From the NCBI RefSeq assembly GCF_050624435.1, contig NC_134539.1:49322001-49386000 (forward strand): 64,000 bases of DNA. Direction: 5' to 3'. The notes under the pieces are model-generated. The model did no database searches, was not told where the DNA came from, and saw nothing but the letters and a program-made list of their open reading frames with translations. This DNA is from Tenrec ecaudatus. Lineage: Eukaryota > Chordata > Mammalia > Afrosoricida > Tenrecidae. Positions 46,201 through 61,200 of the stretch are shown here, one piece after another. The position numbers and the translations under genes were made by a program. Within the stretch, counting starts at the first letter, position 1; each line of letters opens with the position of its first letter.

Positions 46201-49200
46201 TCATAGTTCTGGGTCACCAAAACCAACTCAATTTGCTTGAATGATTTGCCTGGAATTGAAACTCTAGGTGTGTTCTCTTCCTCAGTTCCCAGAGCCAGAA
46301 GAGACAGTTTCATTAACCATTTTATCGCGGGCTCAAGCGCATCTGTACATATATCGTCATCATCATTTTCAAAACATTTTCTTTCTACTTGAGCCTTGGT
46401 CTCAGCTCATTTTCCCCTGCCCCCACCCACCCTCCCTCCCTCATGAATCCTTGATAATTTATTAATTTGTTTTCATGCCTTATAAACGACTGCTGTCTCC
46501 CTTCACCCACCCACTTTTCTGTTGTCCATCCCCCAGAGAGGGGGTAATATGTAGATCATTGTCATCTGTTCCTCTTTTCTCCCCAACCTTACCTTTTGCC
46601 CTCCTGGTATCGCTACTGTCAATATTGGTCTTGATTGGTTTATCTGGCCTGGATTTCCTGATCTGTACCCAGTGTCCATGCTCTGGTCTAGCCGGATTTG
46701 TAAAGTAGAACTGGGGTCATGATAATAGGGGAGGAAGCATTTAAGAACTAGAGGAAAGTTGGTTGTTTCATCGGTGCTATACTACACCGTGACTGGCTCA
46801 TCCCTTCCTTGTGACCCTTCTGTAAGGGGGTGTCCAATTGTCCACAGGGGTGTCCAATTGTCCACAGAGGGGCTTTAGGTAAGAATCCTTTTCTAAGAGA
46901 GGGGTCATGGCCTTCTTGGGCGGAGGGTAGGCATTGGGAGTAATGCTAGAGAGAAGGGAAGACTTTCCAAAAGGCTGAAGACAGGGAGGGGGAGTAGGAG
47001 GCGAGAGGAGGACAGAAGAGGGTGGAAACTGCAGCTGAAGACCAAGCACCCTTAGTGTTTCACAGGGAGTTCTGGTGTGTGACCGCCCCAGGAGAATCAT
47101 TTGTTTGCTCTACACTGACATACTCTTCAGTCAAATAGTGGAAAAGAAGTATTTGTGCATCAGTCTAGTTGACATGCTGAGGGCTCAACTCCATGAGGAG
47201 GCTTCAAAACGTTTGTGCAAAAATGGAAATAAAGGGTCATGGAATTTTTCCGTGTACTTTAGAAGCTCCCTCATATAGAATAGATGTGTTTAATGCCCTT
47301 TTGTGATAAAAGTAAGTTAGAATGAAATTATTGTTTTGAAAACAGGAATTGATATTTTGGTGAATAATGCCAGCGCCATTAGCCTGACGAACACTTTGGA
47401 AACACCCACGAAGAGGGTGGATTTGATGATGAGCGTCAACACCAGAGGCACCTACCTGACGTAAGTTAGGAGAGCACTCCCGTGCCGCACCGCGTTCTTA
47501 GAGAGCCTGATGGTAGCAGGAGTTGACCAGCTTGGCAGCACGGTTTACAGTCCAGGCAGTCCCTGTGAAGTCACTACAGTGTTCCAAGTCAGTAATGGTA
47601 CTTTAAGTAAATCGTTGTTGTATTTTTTTCTTTCAGCGTTCCTTTTCTGTACGAATATACTAAAGGCTAACATGCAGCTTGAACATTTTTTAAATGTTTG
47701 CGTGAATAATTACATATGAGGGGGGCCTCAAAAACTTACTGGAAAAAAATAATTTTTTCATGCCATTTTCCACACATATTAGGAAACTCCCTTGTATACA
47801 CATACCATGTCTTCTTTTGTCTTCTTATTGCTCAAGCCAGCAAGTCTTATCTTTTTTAGTCTAAAATAGGGATTTATTGCCTGGAATAGATTTGGTTTAT
47901 TTTCTGTTGATTTGAGATGCATTTTCGCTGTTTTTCTTTTAATCATTTTATTAGGGGCTCATACAACTCTTACCACAATCCATCCATACATCAATTGTGT
48001 AAAGCACATTTGTACATTCATTGCCCTCAAAACATTTGCTCTCCACTTAAGCCCCTGGCATCAGCTCCTTATTTTTCCCCCTCCCTCCCCGCGCCCCCCT
48101 CCCTCATGAGCCCTTGATAATTTATAAATTATTATTTTGTCATATCTTGCCCTGTCCGATGTCTCCCATCACCCACTTTTCTGGTGTCCGTCCCCCAGGG
48201 AGGAGGTCACATGTAGATCCTGATCATCGGTTCCCTCTTTCCAACCCACCCTCTCTCCACCTTCCCAGTATCACCACTCATATCCCTGGTCCTGAAGGGA
48301 TCATCTGCCCTGGATTCCCTGTGTTTCCAGTTCCTATCCGCACCAGTGTCCATCCTCTGGTCTAGCCAGACTTGCAAGGGAGAATTCGGATCATGATGGG
48401 GGCGCGGGGGGGCATTTTCGCTGCTGTAATGACACTCAGGGAGAGCAAGTGTTTTGAAGGCAATGAATGTACAAATGGGCTTTACACAATGGGTGTATGT
48501 ATGGATTGTGATAAGAGTTGTATGAGCCCCCAATAAAATGATTTTTTAAAAAAAGATGCTCGGTTGTAATGTTGTTTCCCCATTCCCTGTCACATTCCCT
48601 GAAAATGAGGAAATGAAAACCAGTATACACAAAAAACTCTTTAGTGATAATGACTGAGTTTGGTTTGTAAACTTGAGAAGAGGTTGCAGGGGTAGCAAGA
48701 ATTCTGTACATTTGGTAATAAGAAATGAACTTTTAAAAAATGGTCTAATTGAAAATCTTAGAAGTCATTGGCTTTGAATTTATAGTATAGTATAATTAAG
48801 TTATGGTATTGTTTAGCTTAATAATTAAGAATTTTTAGATGCTGGACCTGAATCTTTTGTAAAATAAATTGCCTTCCTCTTTGTGACTTTAACTTGAAAA
48901 CATCCGGCAAATTCTGTTTCTAAACCACAGCTCTAGTGTAGTGGGAGCCCTGAACCTTGCTGACTGAAGTGAAAGAAAGAAGCTTTTGTGATACTATTTC
49001 TAGCCATTGTTTATCTCATGGCTAGCATATGTATTGTTCTAAGCATCATATATATATATTATCTGTTGAATTCTCTGGGTAATTTTATATGGTAGCTGGT
49101 ATTGTTCTAAGTATCTATAATATATATATAAGAGATAATATATATATAATATCTCTTGTAATTCTCTGGGTAATTTTATATGGTAGCTGGTAGTGCTAAC

Positions 49201-52200
49201 ATTTACAGATGACAAACTTGAAAATTAGGTTGCTTTATAACTTGCCTCTACTACTCACAGGGCAGGAACAGGAGTTTAGCCACGTCTTTGTAGCTTGAAC
49301 ACTCATGTTCATTATTACAGTGCTGGCCGACACGCATGTTAAATACTCCTGAAAAGTGTACCTGTATCTCGGGGCAGGAAAGTTAGAGAAGGTGATGGTT
49401 TAAGGGTAACCTTGATTGAGTTTCAGGCTAGCATGTCAGAATCAAATTGCTTTCACCAACCAGAACACAGTGTGCGACTGTTAAGCAGAGCTTCAAGACC
49501 TGTAAATTGGTTGCCTTTTCTATCTTCATTCTAGAAAAGTCAATACAGACAGACATACCCAGTACACCCCAGAGTTGCCCCACAGGAGTAGTTAAAATAC
49601 AACTTTGAAAGTGGAGAAGCTGTTAGAAAGCTGTTAACTTATGTTTTTTTGTTTTCGTTTTTTTCTTTCAGGTCTAAAGCATGTATTCCTTTCTTAAAAA
49701 AGAGTAAAATTGCTCATATCCTCAATCTCAGCCCTCCACTGAATCTAAATCCATTGTGGTTCAAACAGCACTGCGGTAGGTTGGTAGGGTAAGGGATGGC
49801 TTATTAGACTGATTTATTTATTTTGAAATTATCATTTTTAATCATTTTATTGGGGGCTTGTACAACTCTTATCACAATCCATACATCCATCCATTATATC
49901 AAGCACATTTGTACATTTGTTGCCATCATCATTCTGAAAACATTTGCTTTCTACTTGAGTCCTTGGTATCAGCTCCTCGCTTTACCCCCTTCCATACCAC
50001 TCCCCCCTTCCTCATGAATCTTTGATAATTTATAAATTATTATTTTGTCATATCTTACACTAACATCTCCCTTCACCCATTTCCCTGTTGTCTGTCCCCC
50101 AGGGAAGAGGTCATATGTAGATCCTTATAATCAGTTCCCCCTTTCTATCTCACCTTCCCTCCACCCTTCTTCAGAAGGGATCATCTGCCCTGGATTCCCT
50201 GTGTTTCTGGTTCCTATCTGTACTTTCTGGTTCCTATCTGTACCAGTGTACATCCTCTGGTCTAGCCTGATTTGTAAGGTAGAATTTGGATCATGATAGT
50301 GGGGGGTAGGAATCATTTTCGAACTAGAGGAAAGTTGTATGTTTCATCGTTGCTACACTGCACCTGGACTGACTTGTCTCCTTCCCAGGACCCTGTTGCC
50401 TACATCTAGATGGGCTTTGGGTTCCCAATCTGCACCCACCCTCATTTAAAATGATATGATTTTTTGTTCTTTGATGCCTGATCCCTTTGACACCTCATGT
50501 TCACTCAGGCTGGTGGGCTTTGTTGCTTCTGAGCTAGATGGCCGCTTGTTTACCTTCAAGCTTTTAAGACCCCAGATGCTATATCTTTTGATAGCCGGGC
50601 ACCATCAGCTTTCTTCATCACATTTGCTTATGTACACATTTGTCTTCAGCGATCATGTCAGGAAGGTGAGCATCATGGAATGCCAGTTTAATAGAACAAA
50701 GTGTTCTTGCATTGAGAGGACTAATTTATTTTGCATTAAATCAGTATATCTTTGGTATAATATAACCCATACATAGCATTCAACATGGCATTTTCTCTGT
50801 AAAATTAGTAGTATTTTAGAAAGTAAACTTTTGCCTATAATTTTAAAAACTAAGATATGCATTGTATTTAATAAAATGTTTCAGTTTATTGAGTTTGACG
50901 AATGTACAAATTTGTATAACTAACACCCAAATTAAGATAAAGGTTTCCATCACCCTAGAAAGCTCCCTAATATCCCTTTCTGTCAATAAAATGGGTGTAT
51001 GTTATTTATATTTTAAAAAGTTGGTTAAAAATATCCATTAAATACCTTACCATTCAAGCAAGCCTGTGACTTCAGGTGAGTGAGCTGAGGAGCCCTGGTG
51101 GCAGAATGTTCAAGCAAACACAGCATCAGACCAAAAGCCCAGCAATCAGGACCCACCAGCCTTTGCTGGAGCCCCATGCTCTGGTGAGTGGTTACGTGTT
51201 GGCCTGCCAGCTACCTGGTCAGCAGTTTGAAAGCAGCAGGAGCTTCTCTGGGGAAAGACAGGGCTGTCTTCTCCTGTAAAGAGTTACTGTCTTGGAAATT
51301 TACAGGAGCAGTTCGTCCCCGTCCTAGTGTGTCTCTGCGTGGGAACCAACTCTATGGCGTTCAGTGAGCCTCAGAAACCTAATGCGAGGGATTAGACCAG
51401 CTATCCCGCATCAAGCTGGGTCCGAAATGAGGTGTGCGGATGAAAGGAAAAGAAAGAAATATGTACAAAGCATGGGATCCGGAGGACGACAATCTGATGG
51501 ACTGAAGTCCCGAGTATATTTGAAGCTTGGTTTTTATACTCTTCTTACATAGGATTGGTCACAAAACAAACATCAAAGAACTTAAAAAACATTCCTAAAC
51601 TCTTTATCTATGCAAATGTTACTTAACTAGTCACACTTTCTTAAACTTAGAATAATAAAAGCACGAATTCTAAGACAATCACACGGATATGCAAGATTCA
51701 AAATAATCTTAAAAGAGGTAGTAAATAACTGAGTTATCTCTCAATGCTTTTAGCAGCAAGGTCACAAATAACAGTCATTTTGCAATGCTTTTGTTTGCAA
51801 AGACACAAGCACAGGGATTAATTGGTCACCCATTGGTAAACACCTTGATCAGCCTACAGAAACCCTATCAAGACAAGGTCATTGAGAGTCAGAGTGTTAG
51901 AGATCTGTTCCCATACAGGTTTCAGCCTGGGAAACATGATGGGGCAGTGAGATAGTTAACTTTTATTGTGCCAACCTGGTGGATAAACAGATGTGGGGTT
52001 AATTGAAGGGCAGAGAGCTATATGGTGCAGTGAGCCTCACCATTCTAGTTCTTAGGTCTCTTGCTCTCTGATGGTCAGATCAGGGTGCAGCTGCCTTAGC
52101 CAGTTCCCTGTTTCAGCTGGCAAGACTCACTTCCTGCAAGACATTCCTGAGGAGAAGCCGCATGGGCCTACCCTGATGCAGCCGTGGGTGCTGGAGCAGC

Positions 52201-55200
52201 TGCGTGGAGACCCCTGCCAGAGCTGAGCTGTTTACATGTTCACTGACTCGGCTTTCCTCCTGGAGTCGTTGTCGTTGTGTGTGTTTTGTGAGATGGAGAA
52301 GGACTTTGTGGGTTGGTGTCGGACATATAGGTTAATGTTGGACTTGTGGGCTTGGGCAGCACTGGGTTGGGTTGTTTTCTTGATGCACACTTACCTTTTA
52401 TGTATAAAACTCTCTCATACCTGAGTTTCTGTAGATTTGGTTCTCTAAAGTACCCAGACTGATACAGGCAGTTTTATTCTTTGTTAAAGTGTCACTATAA
52501 GTTGGAATCGACTTGATGACACAAGAAAAGCGAGGTAGTACGATATTTGTGTCGTTGTTGTTAGGTGCCATTGAGTCGGTTCCGACCCATAGCGACCTTA
52601 TGCACAGCAGAAGGAAACGCTGCCCAACTCTGTACCATCCTTCCCACTGTCTCTATGCTTGAGGCCACGGTATGGCCACCTGTCAGTCCATCTCCCTGAG
52701 GGTCTTCCTTTACGCTGCCCCTCTGCTTTATCAAGCTGCACGTCCTCTTCCAGGGTCTAGTCTCCTGAAAACATATCCTTAGTATCTAAGACGAAGCTCG
52801 CTATCCTTGCCTCCAAGGAGTGCTCTTAAGTAAATACCCATTGAAATAATGGTGTAAGACACTGTCTTTATTTCATCTTAATTCACTAAGATTTGGAAAG
52901 GCACTTAGAATAGGAACCCACAGAATAAAACAAAAAAAGCTCTCAATTATGAGGTGCAACAGATTTACAACCATTTTTCAGTTGTTATTAGCAATAACTT
53001 TAAATGATCACTTTCAGTCTTTTAAAGGAAAAGAATAGGGTTGGAAATAATAATGTAACTTACACTCATCTTTAAAAATCTGAAAGTTTATTATTGACTA
53101 TTTTTCTTACGGTGGAAATATAGAAAATTAGTTTACGGTATCTCCATTCAGCTATTTCCATAAAGAAAGGATATGTTTTTAAAATTATATCTTATATACT
53201 TGATATTATTAAAGAAAAATTTGAAAAATATGTACCATGAGGGAATTACTAAGAAAGACTTGGTTATTTAGATTCACAAACTTATTTTAAAATTATTTGT
53301 GATTTCTTTCAGCATATACCATTGCTAAGTATGGTATGTCAATGTGTGTACTTGGAATGGCAGAAGAATTTAGAGGTGAAATTGCAGTCAATGCATTATG
53401 GCCTAGAACAGGTATGTACTTAAAAAATTAATCTCTGGACTCTTACTGCCCTTGACACTCTTGAGATGTGTTGTGGGTGGCCCGGGGTAGTGGTGAGTAG
53501 ATTGATCAGTAACCAGAATCTGTCTCTCTGGGAAATTAGTCAAACTCTCTATTACATTACACCTGCTCTTTTATCTTCTGTTTTAGTTTTAGTTCAGTTA
53601 TTACATGTATGGGGGTAACAATGAATGCTTGGATCAGGTACAATTTTGTATGTATGTGTGCCTTATTGATGTTATAAGGGTATGTGTGTGTGTGTGTGTA
53701 GAATATGTGGAGATATTCAGGTTTAACAGGAAGTTGAAGTTACCTGTTCTAGTAAAACTCGTAGCTTCAGAAACCCTCTAGAGAAAGGGTCATTGTGAGT
53801 CAGGATTGACTCGAAGGCAATGGGTTTGTCTACCTTGTTTAAGTGAGGAACACTTGGAGGTTAAGCCAGCTCTTTAGTCACTGTCTTCCTTTTCTTCTAA
53901 GGACTCTGGGAACGTACTGAGTTTGGTGGCCCTGCAAGAAGACTGGCGTGCCTCTGTGATGCAGTGGGTGCAGACAGAGCCATGGTGGGGATGGCACGGG
54001 GGTGGGCAGTCTTTCTGTTGTACAAAGGGTTGCTCTGGTTGGAACTGACACCCCACACCACCGTGCTTATTAGGGTGCGGGGTTATTATTTGCCATTGAT
54101 TTTGAGCAAGTACAGGTCGTTCTGATTGACTGTTAGGAAGGGTGGTTGGGTGTCAGGGTGTGGCAAGAGATTGATGAGTCCAGCCCCCTGTCTTGTTTAT
54201 CTAGCTGAGGAACTGTGGTTTCAACCTAAATTCCATGGAGAGTCGTTGAAGTATTTTTACCACAGGAGATTAATAAGCAGAAGGTTAATAGCAATGAAAT
54301 GATACGGTTGGAACTGAGGTTTGGGAACTTTTATCTGGCAGGTACACATAGACTAGCTTGTAAGACTGCAGAGAACAGAAATGGAACGCTAGCTAGAACG
54401 CTGCATTATTCATGATCAAAGCAGGGAACGTGGATTTGAGAGGGTGTTCAGGCTCTTGCCTATTTTAGGGCCTTTCTTTGAAAAACCCCCCTTGCTTTTC
54501 CCTCGACTGTGTGGAATGGCTCTCGCTTTCCATCTGCTGGATGATCTCCCAACATTATTACTGCTGTTCAGAGGAAGAGAAATTTTATAGTATAACAATT
54601 ATCAACAGTCCAAGCAATATCCTGGCCTACTGATTTTCCCGTCTGGGTGTTCCTTCTCTATAGCCTAGTTACAGTGCCCTTCCTTGGTCCAGAATGCTCA
54701 CCCTGCTCACACACAGCCAAGGAAGAGAACCGAGGGCAGCCATCCAGTAACCTCTGCATGAGAATCTTAGCTGCCCCCAACCAGGTCACCTCCAGGATGA
54801 TCTTTTTTTTTTTTAATTTATTTTTTTAATCATTTTATTGGGGGCTCATACCATTCTTATCACAATCCATACATACATCCATTGTGTCAAGAACATATGT
54901 ATATTTGTTGCCATCATCATTCTCAAAACATTTGCCTTCTACTTGAGCCCTTAATATCTGTTGCTCATTTTCCCCCTCCCTCCCCACTCCCCCCTACCTC
55001 ATGAACCCTTCATCATTCATAAATTATTATTATTTTGTCACATATTACACTGTCCAACGTCTCCCCCCACCTTCTTCTCTGCTGTCCCTCCCCCAGGGAG
55101 GAGACTATACATAGATTCTTGTAATCAGTTCCCCCCTTCTACCCCACATTCTCTCCACCCTCCAGGCATCACCACTCTCACCACTGGTCCTGAGGGAGTT

Positions 55201-58200
55201 ATCTGTCCTGGATTCCCTGTGTTTCCAGTTGCTGTCTGTACCTATGTACATCCTCTGTTCTAGCCAGATTTGTAAGGTAGAATTGGGCTCATGATAGTGG
55301 GTGGGGGGGGGAAGCATGTAGGAACTACAGGAAAGTTATATGTTTCATTGTTGCTACCCTGCACCCTGACTGGTTCATCTCCTCCCCACAACCATTCAGT
55401 AAGGGGTGTCCGGTTGGCCTTCAGTGGGCTTTGAGTCTCCACTCTGCACTCACCTACATTTTCAATGATATGATTTTTTGTTCCTTGATGCTTGATACCT
55501 GATCCCTTCAACAGCTCGTGGTCACACAGGCTGGTGTGTTTCTTCATGTGGGCTTTGGTGCTTCTGAACTAGATGGCCACTTGTTTATTATCGAACCTTT
55601 AAGACCCCAGATGCAGTATCTTTAGATAGTCAGGCACCATCAGCTTTCTTCACTACATTTGCTTATGCACACACACATGTTTTGTCTTCAGTGATCGTAT
55701 CAGGAAGGTGGGCACCCACTGATACGATTTTTAGTTCTTTGATGTCTAATAACTGGTCCCTTCTACACCTAGTTGTCAGCCAAGCTGGTGTGCTTCTTCC
55801 ATGTGGGCTTTGATGCTTCTCAGCTAGGTGGCCACTTGTTTATCTTCAAACCTTTAAGACCCCAGATGCTATATCTTTTGATAGCTGGGCACCGTCAGCT
55901 TTCTTGACCACATTTGCTGATGCACACATTTTTCTTCATCAATTGTGTCTGGAAGGTGTGCATCCTGGAATGCCAGTTTAATAGAACAAAGTGTTCTTGC
56001 ATTGAGTAAGTGCTTGAGTGGAGGCCCAATGTCCACAGGATGATCATTTTTGTTTGTATAAGACCAGCTGCATGGCTCTTGCCCAGACCTGTTGAAAGGG
56101 AAGAGGACCGAGGGTTGTTATTCAGAAGACAGACTGTGGCTTGTTGCTTCATTGGCTGCGCAAGTGTGGAAGACGTAGGAGAGTTCACTTTGGGGTGGCT
56201 TTCGGGTGGGCTAGCGGGGGAGTCTGGGAATAGCAGCTGCTAGTCTTAGTGATGGGAGCAGAGAGGAGGTAGCACCAGTACACAGATGAGCCCCATTTCA
56301 AATAGAAACAGCTAGCCCTGGAGGAAAAGGGGGAAAGGTAAAAGCCGGCTTCCTATTCCTCGTAGATGCTAGAAACCAAAACTAGTTTCGCTGTTTTTGA
56401 GGGGTCTTATACTACGTTTAAAGAGCAGCATGTCCCATAATTCAATGATTATGAGATACCTATTTCTTATTTCCTATCTCTGAAAATAAGATGTATCTTA
56501 TAATTATTAATGATGTATACTTAAACTATGGCATATTATAGTTTAATTTTTTCTCAGTGATACATTAATTTTTTTTTTTTTTGCTGTCACGAAAAAGTAA
56601 GTGTTGAACTGCTACCTTGCAGCAGTTCAAATCCACCAGCTTCTCTGTGGGAGCCAGAGGAGGCTGTGCTTCCACAGAAATGGACATCCTTGGAAACTAT
56701 ATAGAGTTGGAACCAATGCAGCAGCATTGGGGTGGATACATAAACTAACGATGCACTTTATGATCGATGATTTCTTGAGTTCATTGAAATACGGGTTGAG
56801 TATTTGCATGTGTTCGGTAGGGGCTGGCAAGTGTTAAAGAGGTGAGACGAGGTCTCCCTCCAGAAAAAGGCAGACTGAAAGGTAACTGATATGTTTAGCC
56901 TGGACATGAACTCCACGGTCACGAGTGAAAGGAAGGAAGTCTTCAGTTGATTTTAAGACTCTTGTTCCAGTCTTGTTTGGAGCAAGCTGTAACAAGAGCA
57001 ACAATCAAGCTATTCAATAGCTCTCCAATTATTCCATAGAAAGATTTAAATTTTAGGGTCACCTTTTTTATTTTTGTGACATAAGGAATATCTGCTTTCA
57101 TTTCAAATCCTACTAATTTACATTCTTTCCCCAAAATCATCGATATATTTTACTTGATTGATTCCAATGTTCATGTGTTTTTCTTGTCATTTTATAACCT
57201 GTTGGGTTAGCTCTGGCCATGTAAAATCTTTTTTGAGGATAGCTCTGTGGCCCAGTCCCTGATTTTATTTTTATTGAACACTTTAGCCTTCTTTTTATCT
57301 TTTCTAGAAATGCTTTTAATGTGGTGATAGATTACTTGGGAGAACCATTTCTTATTCTATCATGTTTGTAACAGGAGCTTATTACACTTCTAACTTAGAC
57401 ATTTTAAGAATCCTCATATGATTAATCAAGCCTATATTGAGATATTTGTATCTATGTATGTATGCAGAAAGTATCAAGGTAGACTATAATGAAATATTTA
57501 TAGAAAAATTCTGCAGTTGTAGAAAAGGTAGGGTACTTGATTAAGCCCTGAGGCCTTTGGCTGACATAGTATGAATCATTGGCTACATGGTGGCTGGCAG
57601 TCTGTCTCCGGATTCCAGGCGCCTGCGGCACAGTGAGTTAAACATTGGACAGGAGTCTGAAACTCAGGAGGAAGATGAGGCTTGCTGCTTCCGTAAAGAT
57701 TCAGTCTCAGAAGCTGTGGTGCCAGTTCCACTCTGCCCTACCAAGTCACTGAGTCAGAATTGACCTGATGGCAGTGGCTTTAGTCTTGTCCCTTGACAAG
57801 TGACTTGACCTGTCCATGCCTAAGCGCTTTAATCCATCAAATGGAAATAGTAATAGTACCTATTTCGTAGAATCCTAGTAATTTAACTAAGGTAATAAAA
57901 ATATTTTCTCAGTGGGTTAAGCTGGGTTGACTAGAGCATTATATCAAGGAGTAATTAGCTATCGAGAAACTATACCAGCCTGGTCCAACTCAGGTCCATC
58001 CGGCCGATCCTGGTGGGCCAGGCCCATGAGGAGACACCATCAGGCTGTGATGCGCTTACAGGCTCAATACCACCCTGACACTTTGATGTGTCTTCAAGTT
58101 GACATGAAATTAGGTAACTACCGCGCCGAGTGAGTTTTCTCTTTAAGAGTGAGATCCAAGCTCTTGAACTATTTGGTTGAGTTAAGTAAAAATGATTCCC

Positions 58201-61200
58201 AGCACAGGAAGTTCATTGTTATGAGTAGAAAATGATCTTTGTTGTGAGTTCTCTGAGGAAATTCTCTAAGTTAAGTGAGCCTTCTTTAGCAGAGTGCTGT
58301 TCACTAGCTTGGGAAGCTCTCTGAAGATACAGCTTTTGTCTCTCTGGTGTTCATGCCTTTGTCCCTAATACCTAGAATAGTGTCTGACTTAGAGTGATCA
58401 GTAAATACTTGTTAAATGAATGAAAGCCAAGTTAATTTTTTTAAATGGCTTTTCAGAGGTATAAACTTAACACGTGACATCAGAAGTATGTGTGAGCTCA
58501 GTATAGAATGGTGGTCAGGATGGCCGTGTTTGTGTTTCCATGGCAGCGGATTGATGGAGCCCTGGTGACTTGGTTGATGCCCTGGGCTGCCATCTGCAAG
58601 ATCAGCCATCTGAAACCACCAGCGGCTCCGCACGAAAAAGATTAGGCTTTTCTACTTCTGTAAAGAGCCTGGGAAATTCACAGGGCCACTTCTACTGTAT
58701 CCTGAGTTGGAAATGACTTGATGGCAGTGAGTTTGGTTTTGTTATTTTGTTACTTTTATTTTTGTTAAAGATCATTCTATTGGGGCCTCTTACAGCTTTT
58801 ATAACAATCCACACATCAATTGTATCTAGCATATTTGTACATCTTTGCCATCATTATTTTCTAAACATTACATTCTATTTGAGCCTTTGGTATCAGCTCT
58901 TCTTTTTACCCTCCCTCTCTGTATTAGTCCGGGTAGACTAGAGAAACAAATCCAGGGAGATTCATATGTGCATAAGAAGGAGTTTTATATAAAGAGTAAT
59001 TGTATATTATGAAAACATCCCAACCCAGTCTAGATCAAGTCCCTAGGTCCGATATTAGCCCATATGTCCAATCTATAAAGTCCTCTTCAGACTCACAAAA
59101 CACAGGCAATGATGCCGAATGCAGGAAGATCACAGGTCAGTGGGTGGGAAGTCTTGTGGGTCTAGTGTAAGGTGACCTGATTTTAACATTGGTAAAACGG
59201 GACACCAGCGAGACCCCAATGATAAAACTCATTTCCTGGTGAAATAGCCACATGGCAGCCGAAAACCGCATACCCTAACTTGTCGTGAATTCTTTCCAAA
59301 AATCGAGACTTTTTTAAAATGCCACGGGACACAGGAAAAATTGTTAAAAATCTGGACGTCTGGCCACCTTAATCTAGTGGCATTATAAGCATCTCTGCAC
59401 TGTCAGTGGTCTCCACATGGCTTCTCCAGTTCCCAGGGCATGGGGTCTATCAGCATAGTGCCCTGTGTCTTGTCAATAGAGTGTCTCTCAGGGAGTGATC
59501 CAAGAGAGAGTCTCCCGCCTCCAAAGAGGAAAATACAGTTCCCAGAATCCTCTGAAGAAGGCCATGCCCACAAAGGCCTCATTGGCTCTGACCCAATTGA
59601 CAGACTAGACTTCACCCCGTCATTCTTAATCCTCTCTCAAGCCCCAAATTGACACCAGATTATGTAGCTACCACAATCGTCTCTCCTATCCTGTGACTCC
59701 TTGATAAATTATAAATATTATTTTAGGTTTTGTTATTTTTATAGTACATTTGATACAGATTTAGGCATTAGGGATACAATGATGAATAAAAAAGATAATC
59801 TCTTTTTTAAAATTACATTGTAAAACGTGGGTAACAAGCTTTTCTAACTGTCTTGACCCGACGGCATGAATCACAGGAACTGCGTGTGCAGCCGTCGCCA
59901 TTACTCATTTCCAAAGATCTTTGCGTCACCAGACCAAACTCACTGCTGCTTCGTACCCCCCCCCTTCTCCCAGCCCCTGGGAGGCATTCCTGCGTGTCTG
60001 GTGCTGTGCTTTTGTATGTTATGTGTGAATAGGGTGATGCCGTATTTGTCCTTTTGGTGTCTGATTTTGCTCAACACGTCATGGTTCGCTCTTGCAGCAT
60101 GTGCTGGGACTTCTCTTGATGACTGAATAACATTGTTCCAGAGTCTTATTTTCTCGGACTGTGTTTTTAAGTAGGGGGGGTGGCGAAAGAGACAATAAAC
60201 ATAGGAAATGGAGCTCCGTATTTTAAACAGAGGCCCAAAGATGTTAGATTGCAAATTCTCCATTAAAAGTCTAGTTGCAATTTTCCATGCAGCTAATGAA
60301 GGCATTGTGTAGAGTAAGGGATATGTGTTCTCTTCATAGTGTTGCTGTAAGTCCGAACCGACTCACAACAACCACATAGTTCTGCTTAGAGTACATTGGA
60401 CAAAGCACTTAAGTGTCCTGGATCTTGGTTTCATCACCGGAGAGATGATATTCAGGTTAATCATTGTGGTGGGGCACGCTTTCTTGTTCCCTCTAGGATC
60501 CTGCTACTTGATTTGGAGTTGTGTATGTGTGTTTTCTTTACAGCCATCCACACTGCTGCTATGGACATGTTGGGAGGATCTGGAATTGAAAGCCAGTGTA
60601 GAAAAGTTGACATCATTGCGGATGCTGCATACTCCATTTTCAGAAAGCCAAAAAATTTTACTGGCAACTTTGTCATTGATGAAAATATCTTAAAAGAAGA
60701 AGGAATAAAAAATTTTGATGTCTATGCAATTAAACCAGGTAATGCTTATTTACATGCATTTTTAGTAGTGACGTTTTTTGATTTATTTGTTTTTTTTCCA
60801 GCATTTCTGCAGTGAACACATCTGCGTGTGTGCACGTGCGTGTATGTGTGTGAACCACGATGGAACTGAGTGAGGGCCTTTCATCATTGCTGTACAGATA
60901 GATACAGAAGGTCACATCAACTACTGGCCACTTCCAAATTTGGAAATAGAAAATAAAAATTCGTTTTTAAAGTTTGTCTTAAAAAAAAAATCACAGAATG
61001 AGGAATTTATTTCAAAAACTGGTTAAAAGAAACAATCCCTTTTAAAATTTTAGACCCTTTTCAAATGCTTTTCATGAGTCTAATATCCTAAAGTACCTTA
61101 ATAACAAATGGTAAAGGTGTGCAGGGTCTGTCTTATAGGGTCATTTGAGATGCTCCTAGAAGAGCCTGCAATCCCAAAAGTTATCTTCCTCTCTGAAATA

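Larger units (their letters stand above)
58765..59745 (-). mobile_element. L1-type 3'-end split by family C element
   Basis: gatcattctattggggcctc to ttaccctccctct occupies 58765-58919; the element resumes at about 59681 with ctcctatcctgtgactccttgat. CTCTC borders the intruder on both sides. Confidence 0.7.

Noticed and set aside
51365..51917. DNA transposon with inverted gaaacc ends
   Set aside because: The shared inverted stretch is only about 8-12 bases and no target duplication fits; kept only as a tentative LTR-like block.
60396..60815. 139-codon frame over HSDL2 exon 7
   Set aside because: Only 60544-60738 is exonic; the rest is intron read-through beyond consensus acceptor and donor sites.
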